NCBI GenBank assembly: GCA_024402475.1
Contig: JAKSTQ010000003.1
Location: 1-64,000 of the forward strand
Direction of reading: 5' to 3'
Source: Treponema sp.
GTDB taxonomy: Bacteria > Spirochaetota > Spirochaetia > Treponematales > Treponemataceae
DNA length: 64,000 nt
Under the pieces are notes generated by a model, which did no database searches, had not been told where the DNA came from, and worked only from the letters and a program-made list of their open reading frames with translations. Below, piece by piece: positions 54,271-63,055 of this stretch (its first letter is position 1; every line of letters begins with the position of its first letter). A program made the translations under genes and the position numbers.

Positions 54271-55911
54271 ATGATGAAAAAAATGTTTGTATTGATTGCA
54301 ATGCTTTTTACAGGCTTTGTATTCGCACAGAACTCTCTTACAGGGCTTTGTGAACTTGAAGAAAACAAAAATTCTGACCAGCAGATGTTTGTTGAATTTA
54401 AAAATTCCGGCAAAATGGACGTCTGGGTTGCCGTAAAAACAAAAAGCGGTGTCTGGGAGTACGAAGATAAATTCACTTTTGGTTATTCTTTTGATGACAG
54501 TATTTTAAAAGTTAATGTTGGGAAAAAAACTTATTCTGTGGAAGTTCTTTTCAGTACAAAAAGATGGCTTTTCAATTCTGATGACATGAATAAATTTTTG
54601 ATTCCACTTAACCTGGAAGTTTATCCTTCAATGGGAGAATATACTGCATTTATATCAGTAAAGAAAGCTCCTCAGTTTAAACTTGTTGATCACTTTTCTG
54701 TAGAACCAGATTCTGGAAAAAACAAAGAACTTGTAGTCTGGTCATTTACAGATGAACTTCAGGCAATGATCGATAATTACTACAAAAAAGATCATCCGGA
54801 AGTAAAGATTGATTATTCTCTTACACCTTTTGATGAGTTTTCTCAAAAATTAGATTCAACTTTTGCTTCAGGTAAAGGTGTTCCGGATGTTATGGCTCTT
54901 GAAGGAGCTGTTGTGCGCAAGTATGTTGAACAGGGAGAAAAATATCTTCTTGACCTTACTGATATGTACAATGAATTAAAGTTTAAGATGGTACAGTACC
55001 CTGCAGAAGTTGGCTCATATAATGGCAAAGTATATGCTCTTTCATGGCAGACAGCTCCAGGTGCAATGTTCTACCGCCGTTCACTTGCTAAAAAATATCT
55101 TGGTACAGATGATCCGGATGAAGTGCAGAAATATTTCAGTGACTGGAATAAATTCCTTTCAACTGCCCGCAGATTGAATAATAATTCAAATGGCAAATGT
55201 GTAGTTGTTTCTTCAACTGCGGATATTTATAAACCTTTCCTGGGTTCACGTAAAGATCCTTGGGTTGTAAACGGTAAACTTGTTATTGATCCTGCTATGG
55301 AAGAATACATGGAAATGTGTAAGACACTTCGTGATGAAAGACTTGAAGGTTTTGCAGGTCAGTGGGCAGAAAGCTGGTTTGCAGGAATGAAAGGCGAATT
55401 AAGAGATGACTATGGATATCGTACTGAAGTATTCTCTTATTTCTTTCCTGGCTGGGGACTTCATTACGTACTTAAACCAAATGCACCTGAAACATACGGC
55501 GACTGGGGTATGATTCAGGGACCTTCACCATACTATTGGGGCGGAACCTGGATTGCAGCATCCAAGGGAACTAAAAAAGCAAGACTTGCAAAAGAATTTA
55601 TTAAATACATTTGTACTGATGACTCATTTCAGGAACGCTGGGCAAAAGACACTGGTGACGGCATCAGCAATAATAATGTAATTAACAAAATTAAAGATAT
55701 TTATTCTGAACCTTACATTCACGGACAGAACCATTATGAAATGTTTGGAAAGATTGCTAATGAAGTAAATGGTAATCTTGCACAGGGAACAGATCAGGTT
55801 ATTGAAGAACTGTGGGGCAATGCAGTTGCAGAATATATGAACGGTGTAAAGTCTAAAAAACAGGCTATTGCTGATTTTAGATCTCAGGTTAAATCAACAT
55901 TAGGTTTATAA
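54271..55911 (+). CDS. Lipocalin-like/solute-binding fusion protein, copy 1
   Basis: 546 residues with a cleavable signal peptide (about 1-20, ending FVFAQ) and no lipobox, so periplasmic. Residues about 22-125 form a small beta domain of lipocalin-like pattern (LTGLCELEENKNSDQQMFVE, with the family's G-x-W position replaced by Cys). The rest is an extracellular solute-binding protein family 1 domain (ELVVWSFTDELQAMIDNYY, VPDVMALEGAVVRKYV, WGGTWIAASKGTKKA), as in sugar ABC transporters. AGAGG precedes the start. No permease or ATPase gene is nearby. The next copy starts 5 nt after the stop. Confidence 0.85.
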   Translation: MMKKMFVLIAMLFTGFVFAQNSLTGLCELEENKNSDQQMFVEFKNSGKMDVWVAVKTKSGVWEYEDKFTFGYSFDDSILKVNVGKKTYSVEVLFSTKRWLFNSDDMNKFLIPLNLEVYPSMGEYTAFISVKKAPQFKLVDHFSVEPDSGKNKELVVWSFTDELQAMIDNYYKKDHPEVKIDYSLTPFDEFSQKLDSTFASGKGVPDVMALEGAVVRKYVEQGEKYLLDLTDMYNELKFKMVQYPAEVGSYNGKVYALSWQTAPGAMFYRRSLAKKYLGTDDPDEVQKYFSDWNKFLSTARRLNNNSNGKCVVVSSTADIYKPFLGSRKDPWVVNGKLVIDPAMEEYMEMCKTLRDERLEGFAGQWAESWFAGMKGELRDDYGYRTEVFSYFFPGWGLHYVLKPNAPETYGDWGMIQGPSPYYWGGTWIAASKGTKKARLAKEFIKYICTDDSFQERWAKDTGDGISNNNVINKIKDIYSEPYIHGQNHYEMFGKIANEVNGNLAQGTDQVIEELWGNAVAEYMNGVKSKKQAIADFRSQVKSTLGL

Positions 55912-55916
55912 TAAAT

Positions 55917-57557
55917 ATGAAGAAAAAATTATTTGTATTACTTGTAATGCTTTTTACAGGCTTTGCATTCGCGCAGAATTCCATTACAGGACTTTGGGAG
56001 CTTGAAGAAAACAAAGATTCTGATCAGCAGATGTTTGTTGAATTTAAAGATTCCGGAAAGATGGAAATGCTGGCTGCTGTAAAAGCAAAGAACGGTGTCT
56101 GGGAGTACGAAGATAAATTTACTCTTGGTTATTCTTTTGACGGCGGCAGTGTAACAGTTACTGTTGGAAAAAAAGTTTATTCTGTTGATGTTCTTTTCAG
56201 TAAAAAAAGACTTTTCTTAAATACAGCTGAAATGAATAAATTTGTAAGTCTGCTTGGCATTAAGATTTATCCTTCAATGGGAGAATTTACAGCTTTTGCA
56301 GCAGTTAAAAAAGCTCCTCAGTTTAAGCTCGTTGATCAGCTTTCTGAAGAACCATCCTTGGGTAAAGAGAAAAAACTTACTGTACTGTCATATACAGATG
56401 AACTTCAGACAATGATTGATAATTATTACACAAAGGATCATCCGGATGTAAAAATTGAATATTCACTTGTTCCAACTGACAGGTTCCCTGATAAACTTGA
56501 TCCGCTTTTTGCTTCTGGTAAAAATGTTCCCGATGTTTTTACTCTTGAAGAATATTTTATGCGCAAGTATGTTGAACAGGGTGACGAATATCTTCTTGAC
56601 CTTACAGATTTGTACAATGAAGTAAAATCAAAAATGATAACATATCCTGTAGAACTTGCAACTTATAAAGGAAAAGTATATGGCCTTTCATGGCAGTCAG
56701 TTGCAGGGGCTATGTTCTACCGCCGTTCACTTGCAAGAAAATATCTTGGTACTGATGAACCTGAAGAAGTTCAGAAATATTTCAGTAACTGGAATAAATT
56801 TCTTTCAACTGCCCGTAAGCTTGGTACTGATTCAAACGGAAGCTGTGTAGTTGTTGCTTCTATGAATGATCTTTACAGGCCATTCCTCGCAAGCCGCAAA
56901 AATCCCTGGCTTGTAAACGGTAAACTTGTTGTTGATCCTGCCATGGAAGATTATATGGAAATGTGCAGAATCCTGCGTAAGGAAGACCTCGAAGCCAATG
57001 TGGGACAGTGGACAGAAGGCTGGTTTTCTGGAATGAAAGGTGAGTTAAAAGATAGTTATGGCTATCGACGTGACGTATTCTCTTATTTCTTTCCTAGCTG
57101 GGGACTTCATTATGTATTAAAGCCAAATGCTCCTTATACATCTGGTGACTGGGCAATGATTCAGGGACCTTCTGCTTATTACTGGGGCGGACAGTGGATT
57201 GCTGCATACAAGGGAACAAAAAATCCAAGACTTGCAAAAGAATTAATAAAATACCTGTGTACTGATGATTCGTTCCTTGAACGCTGGGTTCACGATACAG
57301 GTGATGTTGTTTCCAATAATAATGTAATTAATAAAATCAAAAGTACTTATTCAGAGCCATTCCTTTCTGGACAGAATTATTATGAAATGTTCGGAAACAT
57401 TGCTAATGAAGTAAACGGTAAACTGCATCAGTCAACAGATATGGCTATCGGGTCTATCTGGGATGAAGCAGTTTATGCTTATGTTAACGGCGAAAAAACA
57501 AAAGAGCAGGCTATTGCCGATTTTAAACAGCAGGTTAGTCAGCAGCTTGGCTTATAA
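55917..57557 (+). CDS. Lipocalin-like/solute-binding fusion protein, copy 2
   Basis: 546 residues, same architecture as the copy before it: signal peptide ending FAFAQ, N-terminal beta domain with intact ITGLWELEENK, then the solute-binding domain (KLTVLSYTDELQTMIDNYY, VPDVFTLEEYFMRKYV, WGGQWIAAYKGTKNP). Where copies 1 and 3 have VVWSFTDEL this one has VLSYTDEL, and it has QWIAAYKG in place of TWIAASKG. Both lie where ligand-contact residues commonly occur, suggesting a different ligand preference (inference). Confidence 0.85.
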   Translation: MKKKLFVLLVMLFTGFAFAQNSITGLWELEENKDSDQQMFVEFKDSGKMEMLAAVKAKNGVWEYEDKFTLGYSFDGGSVTVTVGKKVYSVDVLFSKKRLFLNTAEMNKFVSLLGIKIYPSMGEFTAFAAVKKAPQFKLVDQLSEEPSLGKEKKLTVLSYTDELQTMIDNYYTKDHPDVKIEYSLVPTDRFPDKLDPLFASGKNVPDVFTLEEYFMRKYVEQGDEYLLDLTDLYNEVKSKMITYPVELATYKGKVYGLSWQSVAGAMFYRRSLARKYLGTDEPEEVQKYFSNWNKFLSTARKLGTDSNGSCVVVASMNDLYRPFLASRKNPWLVNGKLVVDPAMEDYMEMCRILRKEDLEANVGQWTEGWFSGMKGELKDSYGYRRDVFSYFFPSWGLHYVLKPNAPYTSGDWAMIQGPSAYYWGGQWIAAYKGTKNPRLAKELIKYLCTDDSFLERWVHDTGDVVSNNNVINKIKSTYSEPFLSGQNYYEMFGNIANEVNGKLHQSTDMAIGSIWDEAVYAYVNGEKTKEQAIADFKQQVSQQLGL

Positions 57558-57568
57558 TCAGGTAGAAT

Positions 57569-59218
57569 ATGAAGAAAAAATTATTTGTATTGCTTGCAAT
57601 GCTTTTTACAGGTTTTGCATTTGCCCAGAATTCTCTTACAGGACTTTGGGAACTTGAAGAAAATAAAGATTCTGACCAGCAGATGTTTGTTGAATTTAAT
57701 GATTCCGGCAAAATGGATATCTGGGTTGCTGAAAGAACAGAAGACGATGTCTGGGAGTATGAAGATAAATATACTCTCAATTATTATTTTAATGGCAATG
57801 TTTTAACAATTACTGTTGGAAAAAAGCCTTTTTATATTGATGTTCTTTTCAGTAAAAAAAGGCTGCTTTTAAATGCAGATGAGATGAATAACTTTTGCCA
57901 TCTTCTTGATCTTGAAGTTTATCCTTCGGTGGGAGAGTTTGCAGCATTTACAGCAGTAAAAAAGGCTCCCCAGTTTAAGCTTGTTGATCAGCTTTCTGAG
58001 GTACCGTATTTTGGTAGTAATAAAGAACTTGTAGTCTGGTCATTTACAGATGAACTTCAGACTATGATTGATAATTACTATGCGAAAGATTATCCGAATG
58101 TAAAATTTAGTTATTCTCTTACACCTACAGATCAATTTCCTGTTAAACTGGATCCAGTTCTTGCAAGTGGTAATGGTGCTCCAGATGTTTTTGTTCTTGA
58201 AGATGCTTTTGTACGTAAGTACATTGAACAAGGCGACAAACTCCTCCTCGATTTGACAGACATATACAATGAAGTTAAATCAAAGATGATTGCATATCCT
58301 GCAGAAGTCGGTTCATATAACGGCAGGGTATATGCTCTTTCATGGCAGGTAAGTCCTGGTGCTATGTTTTACCGCCGTTCTCTTGCTAAAAAATATCTTG
58401 GTACAGATAGCCCAAAAGAAGTTCAGAAATATTTTAGTGACTGGGATAAATTCCTTGAAACTGCACGTATAATGAATATTAAATCAAACGGAAAGTGTGT
58501 AGTTGTTTCTTCTATTGATGACCTCTTTATACCTTTCAAGGGTGCTCGTAAAGATCCGTGGACTGTAAACGGCAGATTAGTTCTTGATCCAGCTATGGAA
58601 GAATACATGGAAATGTGTAAAACACTGCATGATGAAAATCTTGAAGGTGGTGCGGGACAGTGGTCAGAAAACTGGTTTTTAGGAATGAGAGGTGACTTAA
58701 GAGATGAGTATGGCTATCGTCATGAAGTATTTTCTTATTTCCTTCCTACATGGGGACTTCATTATGTTCTTAAAATAAATGCACCTGAAACATCCGGTGA
58801 CTGGGCTATGATTCCGGGACCAGCAGCTTACCGTTGGGGCGGAACCTGGCTTGCAGCATCTAAGGGAACAAAAAAAGCAAAGCTTGCAAAGGAATTCATA
58901 AAATACTGTTGTACAGATGATTCTTTCCTTGAACGCTGGGCAAAAGATACCGGAGATGTTGTTTCCAATAATAACGTAATTAATAGAATTAAAGACACTT
59001 ATGAAGAATCATTCCTTGGCGGTCAGGACCATTATGAATTATTTGCTGAGATTGCTAATAAAGTAGATGGAAAACTTACACAGGGAACAGATCAGGCTAT
59101 CGAAAGAATATGGACTGGTGCCGTTTATGATTATAAGAACGGTGAAAAGTCTAAAGAACGGGCTATTGCTGATTTCAAAGCTAAGGTTGAAACAACACTT
59201 GGTTTTTCAATAAGATAA
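57569..59218 (+). CDS. Lipocalin-like/solute-binding fusion protein, copy 3
   Basis: 549 residues, same architecture: signal peptide ending FAFAQ, N-terminal beta domain (LTGLWELEENKDSDQQMFVE, then YTLNYYFNGNVLTITVG), then the solute-binding domain (ELVVWSFTDELQTMIDNYY, APDVFVLEDAFVRKYI, WGGTWLAASKGTKKA). The last residues (GFSIR) differ from the GL ending of the other copies. It ends the array; argS follows after 129 nt with its own promoter region. Confidence 0.85.
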   Translation: MKKKLFVLLAMLFTGFAFAQNSLTGLWELEENKDSDQQMFVEFNDSGKMDIWVAERTEDDVWEYEDKYTLNYYFNGNVLTITVGKKPFYIDVLFSKKRLLLNADEMNNFCHLLDLEVYPSVGEFAAFTAVKKAPQFKLVDQLSEVPYFGSNKELVVWSFTDELQTMIDNYYAKDYPNVKFSYSLTPTDQFPVKLDPVLASGNGAPDVFVLEDAFVRKYIEQGDKLLLDLTDIYNEVKSKMIAYPAEVGSYNGRVYALSWQVSPGAMFYRRSLAKKYLGTDSPKEVQKYFSDWDKFLETARIMNIKSNGKCVVVSSIDDLFIPFKGARKDPWTVNGRLVLDPAMEEYMEMCKTLHDENLEGGAGQWSENWFLGMRGDLRDEYGYRHEVFSYFLPTWGLHYVLKINAPETSGDWAMIPGPAAYRWGGTWLAASKGTKKAKLAKEFIKYCCTDDSFLERWAKDTGDVVSNNNVINRIKDTYEESFLGGQDHYELFAEIANKVDGKLTQGTDQAIERIWTGAVYDYKNGEKSKERAIADFKAKVETTLGFSIR

Positions 59219-59347
59219 TACAGGTTAATATTAACAGTTAAAGAAAAAAACGAATAAGCTTGCGTTCTTTAACTACCTTGAGAAAAAGGTCCTTTTTGTG
59301 TTAATATATTCTATTATATAGATATATACACTTAAAGGACTTTTTTT

Positions 59348-61198
59348 ATGGCTGACATTAAACAGAATGTGCGCACCGTTGTTTCTTTTGCGCTTAATGA
59401 ATTCAAAAAAGCAAAATCACTTGAGCTTGATGATGTAAAAGGAGAAAACCTTAACCTTGAAACTCCACCTGATCCTTCAATGGGTGACATCGGACTTCCA
59501 ATGTTTATGTTTGCAAAAACCTTCCGTATGGCACCTCCTGTGATTTCTGCAGAAGTTGTAAAAATCATTCAGGCTAATTCAGTTATCGAAGGAATTGATG
59601 TTGCTTCTCTTGGTGAATTTCTTAGCGCTGGTCCTTATGTTAACCTTAAAATGAACAAAGCCGCAGAAGGTTATGGAATTCTCAAAAAGATTGCTGAACA
59701 GAAAGACGAATACGGTTCATACACAACAGGCGATAAAAAGACTTTAGACGGTCGCCGCGTTATGGTAGAATTTTCTTCACCAAATACAAATAAACCTCTT
59801 CACCTTGGACACCTGCGTAACGATGCTCTTGGTGAATCAGTAAGCCGCATTCTTAAAAAGGCCGGTGCAGAAGTTTATAAAGTTGACCTTATCAATAACC
59901 GTGGTGTTCATATCTGTAAATCAATGCTTGCTTACAAACTTTTCCACGAAGCTAACGGTGATACTCCTGAAAGTCTTGGAATGAAAGGTGACCATTTTGT
60001 AGGTCAGTGTTATGTTGAATTTGACCGCTGGCTTAAAGGCGAAAAAGACAAGCCTGAAACTGCACATCCAGAAGCTGCACAGCAGGCAGAAGAAATGCTT
60101 ATTGAATGGGAAAAAGGAAATCCTGAAGTTCGTGCGTTGTGGCAGAAAATGAACGACTGGACTTTGAACGGCGTTAAAGAAACATACAGACGCACAGGTA
60201 TTGAATTTGATAAGTTCTATCTTGAATCAGAAACATACCTTAAAGGAAAAGATGAAATTCTTAAAGGTCTTGAAAAAGGCGTATTCTTTAAAGCTGATGA
60301 CGGTTCTGTCCGCATTGATGTAACAGATGTTGTTGGTAAAGGAAAAGACGAAGATAATCACGAAAAAGTTCTTCTTAGAAAAGACGGAACTTCTGTTTAT
60401 ATTACACAGGATATCGGAACTGCAATCAGCCGCCATGATGACTGGGCTTTCAACCAGATGGTTTACGTTGTTGCATCTGAACAGAATTATCACTTTAAGA
60501 TTCTGTTCCACATTCTTAAGAAACTTGGATTTGACTGGACAGATAAACTCTATCACTTGAGTTATGGTCTTGTTAACCTTCCTTCAGGACGCATGAAGAG
60601 CCGTGAAGGTACAGTTGTTGATGCTGACGATCTTATTGATGCACTTCATAAAGATGCAATGGCTGAACTTGTTGCTAAAGGCCGTGATAAAGATCTTGCT
60701 GATCCAGAAGATGTTGCAGAAAAAGTTGCTCTTTCTGCTTTGCATTATTATCTTTTGCAGGTTACTCCAATTAAAGACATGCTCTTTAACCCAGAAGAAT
60801 CTTTGAGCTTTAACGGAAATACAGGTCCATACCTTCAGTACATGGGTGCACGTATTTCTTCTATTCTTCGTAAAGCAAAAGATCAGGGTGTTGCAGTTGA
60901 TTCTTCTGAAGCTGCTGTTAATAAACTTACAAGTGCAGAAGAATGGGATCTTATCCGTGCTCTTGGAAACTATCCTGATGTAGTTGCAAAAGCAGCTGAA
61001 AATCTTGATCCAAGTGCAATCAGTGCTTATCTTTACGATGTATCAAAACTCTTCAGTAAATTCTATACTGCATGTCCTATTCTTGCAGCAGACGATAAAT
61101 CTCTTGCAGGTCCTCGTCTGTTCCTTGCAGAATGTACACTTACAGTTTTGAAGAGTGCTATGGAACTTGTACTTGTTCCATACCTTGAACAGATGTAA
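59348..61198 (+). CDS. argS: Arginine-tRNA ligase
   Basis: 616 residues. The class I synthetase motif HIGH appears as KPLHLGHLRND (about 148), after VMVEFSSPNTN. The second motif region reads LPSGRMKSREGTVVDADDL, lacking a canonical KMSKS, as in many ArgRS. The C-terminal anticodon-binding helices include NTGPYLQYMGARISSILRKA. AAAGGAC precedes the ATG. The 129-nt gap upstream holds a 9-bp inverted repeat (59237-59245 with 59265-59273) and AT-rich promoter-like sequence. Confidence 0.96.
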   Translation: MADIKQNVRTVVSFALNEFKKAKSLELDDVKGENLNLETPPDPSMGDIGLPMFMFAKTFRMAPPVISAEVVKIIQANSVIEGIDVASLGEFLSAGPYVNLKMNKAAEGYGILKKIAEQKDEYGSYTTGDKKTLDGRRVMVEFSSPNTNKPLHLGHLRNDALGESVSRILKKAGAEVYKVDLINNRGVHICKSMLAYKLFHEANGDTPESLGMKGDHFVGQCYVEFDRWLKGEKDKPETAHPEAAQQAEEMLIEWEKGNPEVRALWQKMNDWTLNGVKETYRRTGIEFDKFYLESETYLKGKDEILKGLEKGVFFKADDGSVRIDVTDVVGKGKDEDNHEKVLLRKDGTSVYITQDIGTAISRHDDWAFNQMVYVVASEQNYHFKILFHILKKLGFDWTDKLYHLSYGLVNLPSGRMKSREGTVVDADDLIDALHKDAMAELVAKGRDKDLADPEDVAEKVALSALHYYLLQVTPIKDMLFNPEESLSFNGNTGPYLQYMGARISSILRKAKDQGVAVDSSEAAVNKLTSAEEWDLIRALGNYPDVVAKAAENLDPSAISAYLYDVSKLFSKFYTACPILAADDKSLAGPRLFLAECTLTVLKSAMELVLVPYLEQM

Positions 61199-61222
61199 TT
61201 TCCATAACAGGGGTGCGGGATT

Positions 61223-63055
61223 ATGGTTCATACGAAAAAGTTTTTGTTTGCAGGAATTTTATGTGCTGCCCTTGCAGGTTGCAGTAAAGTTCCTGAAATG
61301 ACTCTTGAAGAAATTGCGGCTGCACAAAGCGACGGTTCTGCAGAACTCATAGCCCAAACCCGTTCTAAGCCATATACCGCAGCTGGTTATAAACCCGGAA
61401 AACGCGGTGGTGTATGGTACGGTTCAATTTCTGAAGACCCTAAAACATTCAATTACCTTATCGGCGAACGGGACGGAAACTCCGCCGCTATTCTTGACCA
61501 GTTAACTTCAGCCTTTGCCGATTATGATACTGAATTAAAACAGTGGGTTCCTAATACCTGTGACTTTGAAATAGAAGTTAATCAGGAAAAGAAAATTCTT
61601 ATTCTTCACTATACAATCAAAGATAATGTTGTCTGGTCTTATGCAGATAATTCCAATGTCCGTAAGGCAACTTCTGATGATGTAATTTTCTGGTACGACA
61701 AAATTGAAGGCGATCCAGATTTCCAGAGTTCCGGTTATTCTGGACAGTTTGTAATGATGGAAGACGGTTCTTATCAGCGCATTATGATCGTAAAAAAAGA
61801 TGACCGCCGTTTTGATTTTATTTTTCCGCGAATTGTAGCAGACCCGGTTCTTCATACAACAACAACTTTTAAACCTTCATGGCTTTATAAAAAAGTTTAT
61901 GAAGAAAAAGGGAAGATGGCTGTCAAAGAAATTTTTGGCGTTGATACTCCTCTTGAAAAAATTCCGTCTTTAGGAAAATGGCATATTACAGAATATACTC
62001 CGGGCCAGCGTATTGTATTCACCAGAAACGAAAAATACTGGCAGAAAGATTCTAACAATCAGGTCACAACTTATCCGGATCAGAAAATCTGTCAGATTGT
62101 TGCAGACCAGAATACTTCCTATCTTTTGTTCAAGCAGAATAAACTTGAAACCTATTCACCGCCTGCAGAAAATTTAAGCGATGTAATTGCAAATCAGAAT
62201 AATGATTACAGTGTGTTCAACGGCGGCGGTTCTCTTGGAGCAATGCTCTGGAGTTTTAATCAGAATCCTGTAAACAAAAATGAACCTTATTATTACTGGT
62301 TCACAAAAAAACAGTTCCGTCAGGCAATGAGCTGTCTTCTTAACCGTGACAGAATCATCAATCAGACTTACCGCGGACTTGCTTCTCCAAAGTATGATAT
62401 TTTCCCTGACGCAAATCCATTCTATAATCCTGATATCACTTTGCAGTACCGCTATGATCTTGAAAAAGCAATGAATCTTTTTGCTTCTATCGGATTCAAA
62501 AAAAATGATAAAGGTGTTCTGTGTGATGATAAGGGCCGCCCGATAGAATTTGATCTTACAATTCCTTCCGGTTCAAGCAGCCTTACAGATATTTCTTCTA
62601 TTATTACAGATGAATGTAACAGCGCAGGAATTAAAGTAAATGTACGCCAGACTGATTTTCAGAAAGTTGTAGAAATGCTTACAAGAACTTATGACTGGCA
62701 TTCAGTAATCATTGGTCTTGGCGCAAACTTTTTTCCTTCTCAGGGAAGTAATGTGTGGCCTTCTACAGGTAACCTGCATCTGTGGTATCCGCTGCAGAAA
62801 AAGCCTGCAACTGACTGGGAAGCCCGCATTGATTATCTTTACAACGAAGGTTCGTTTACAGCCGATTACGAAGAAGCAAAAAAACTCTGGGATGAATATC
62901 AGACAATTCTTCTTGAAGAATGTCCTGTAATTTATCTTGTCCGCGGCTGGTCGTTCTTTGCTATTAAAAACCGCTGGGATTTTTCTAACTTCACTTATGA
63001 CAATAAAAACGGTGCTATGACAGACCGTATCTGGGCGAGGGAATCAGCATGGTAA
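61223..63055 (+). CDS. Peptide-type ABC transporter substrate-binding lipoprotein
   Basis: 610 residues, solute-binding family 5 (OppA/DppA type). The lipoprotein signal ends ALAGCSK (Cys about 20). Family features are WYGSISEDPKTFNYLIG at the domain start, ATSDDVIFWYDKI, LGKWHITEYTPGQRIVFTRN, and KKQFRQAMSCLLNRDRIINQTYRG. It delivers oligopeptides or similar ligands to the membrane permease encoded next. The stop overlaps the permease start by 7 nt. Confidence 0.92.
   Translation: MVHTKKFLFAGILCAALAGCSKVPEMTLEEIAAAQSDGSAELIAQTRSKPYTAAGYKPGKRGGVWYGSISEDPKTFNYLIGERDGNSAAILDQLTSAFADYDTELKQWVPNTCDFEIEVNQEKKILILHYTIKDNVVWSYADNSNVRKATSDDVIFWYDKIEGDPDFQSSGYSGQFVMMEDGSYQRIMIVKKDDRRFDFIFPRIVADPVLHTTTTFKPSWLYKKVYEEKGKMAVKEIFGVDTPLEKIPSLGKWHITEYTPGQRIVFTRNEKYWQKDSNNQVTTYPDQKICQIVADQNTSYLLFKQNKLETYSPPAENLSDVIANQNNDYSVFNGGGSLGAMLWSFNQNPVNKNEPYYYWFTKKQFRQAMSCLLNRDRIINQTYRGLASPKYDIFPDANPFYNPDITLQYRYDLEKAMNLFASIGFKKNDKGVLCDDKGRPIEFDLTIPSGSSSLTDISSIITDECNSAGIKVNVRQTDFQKVVEMLTRTYDWHSVIIGLGANFFPSQGSNVWPSTGNLHLWYPLQKKPATDWEARIDYLYNEGSFTADYEEAKKLWDEYQTILLEECPVIYLVRGWSFFAIKNRWDFSNFTYDNKNGAMTDRIWARESAW

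Larger units (their letters stand above)
54271..59218 (+). repeat. Tandem triplication of a 1.65-kb gene
   Basis: Three consecutive genes of 546-549 codons, in the same orientation with 5- and 11-nt gaps, share nearly identical signal peptides and N-terminal domains (LEENK-SDQQMFVEF) and clearly homologous solute-binding domains. They differ mainly in the middle of the N-terminal domain and in scattered pocket residues. Confidence 0.95.
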
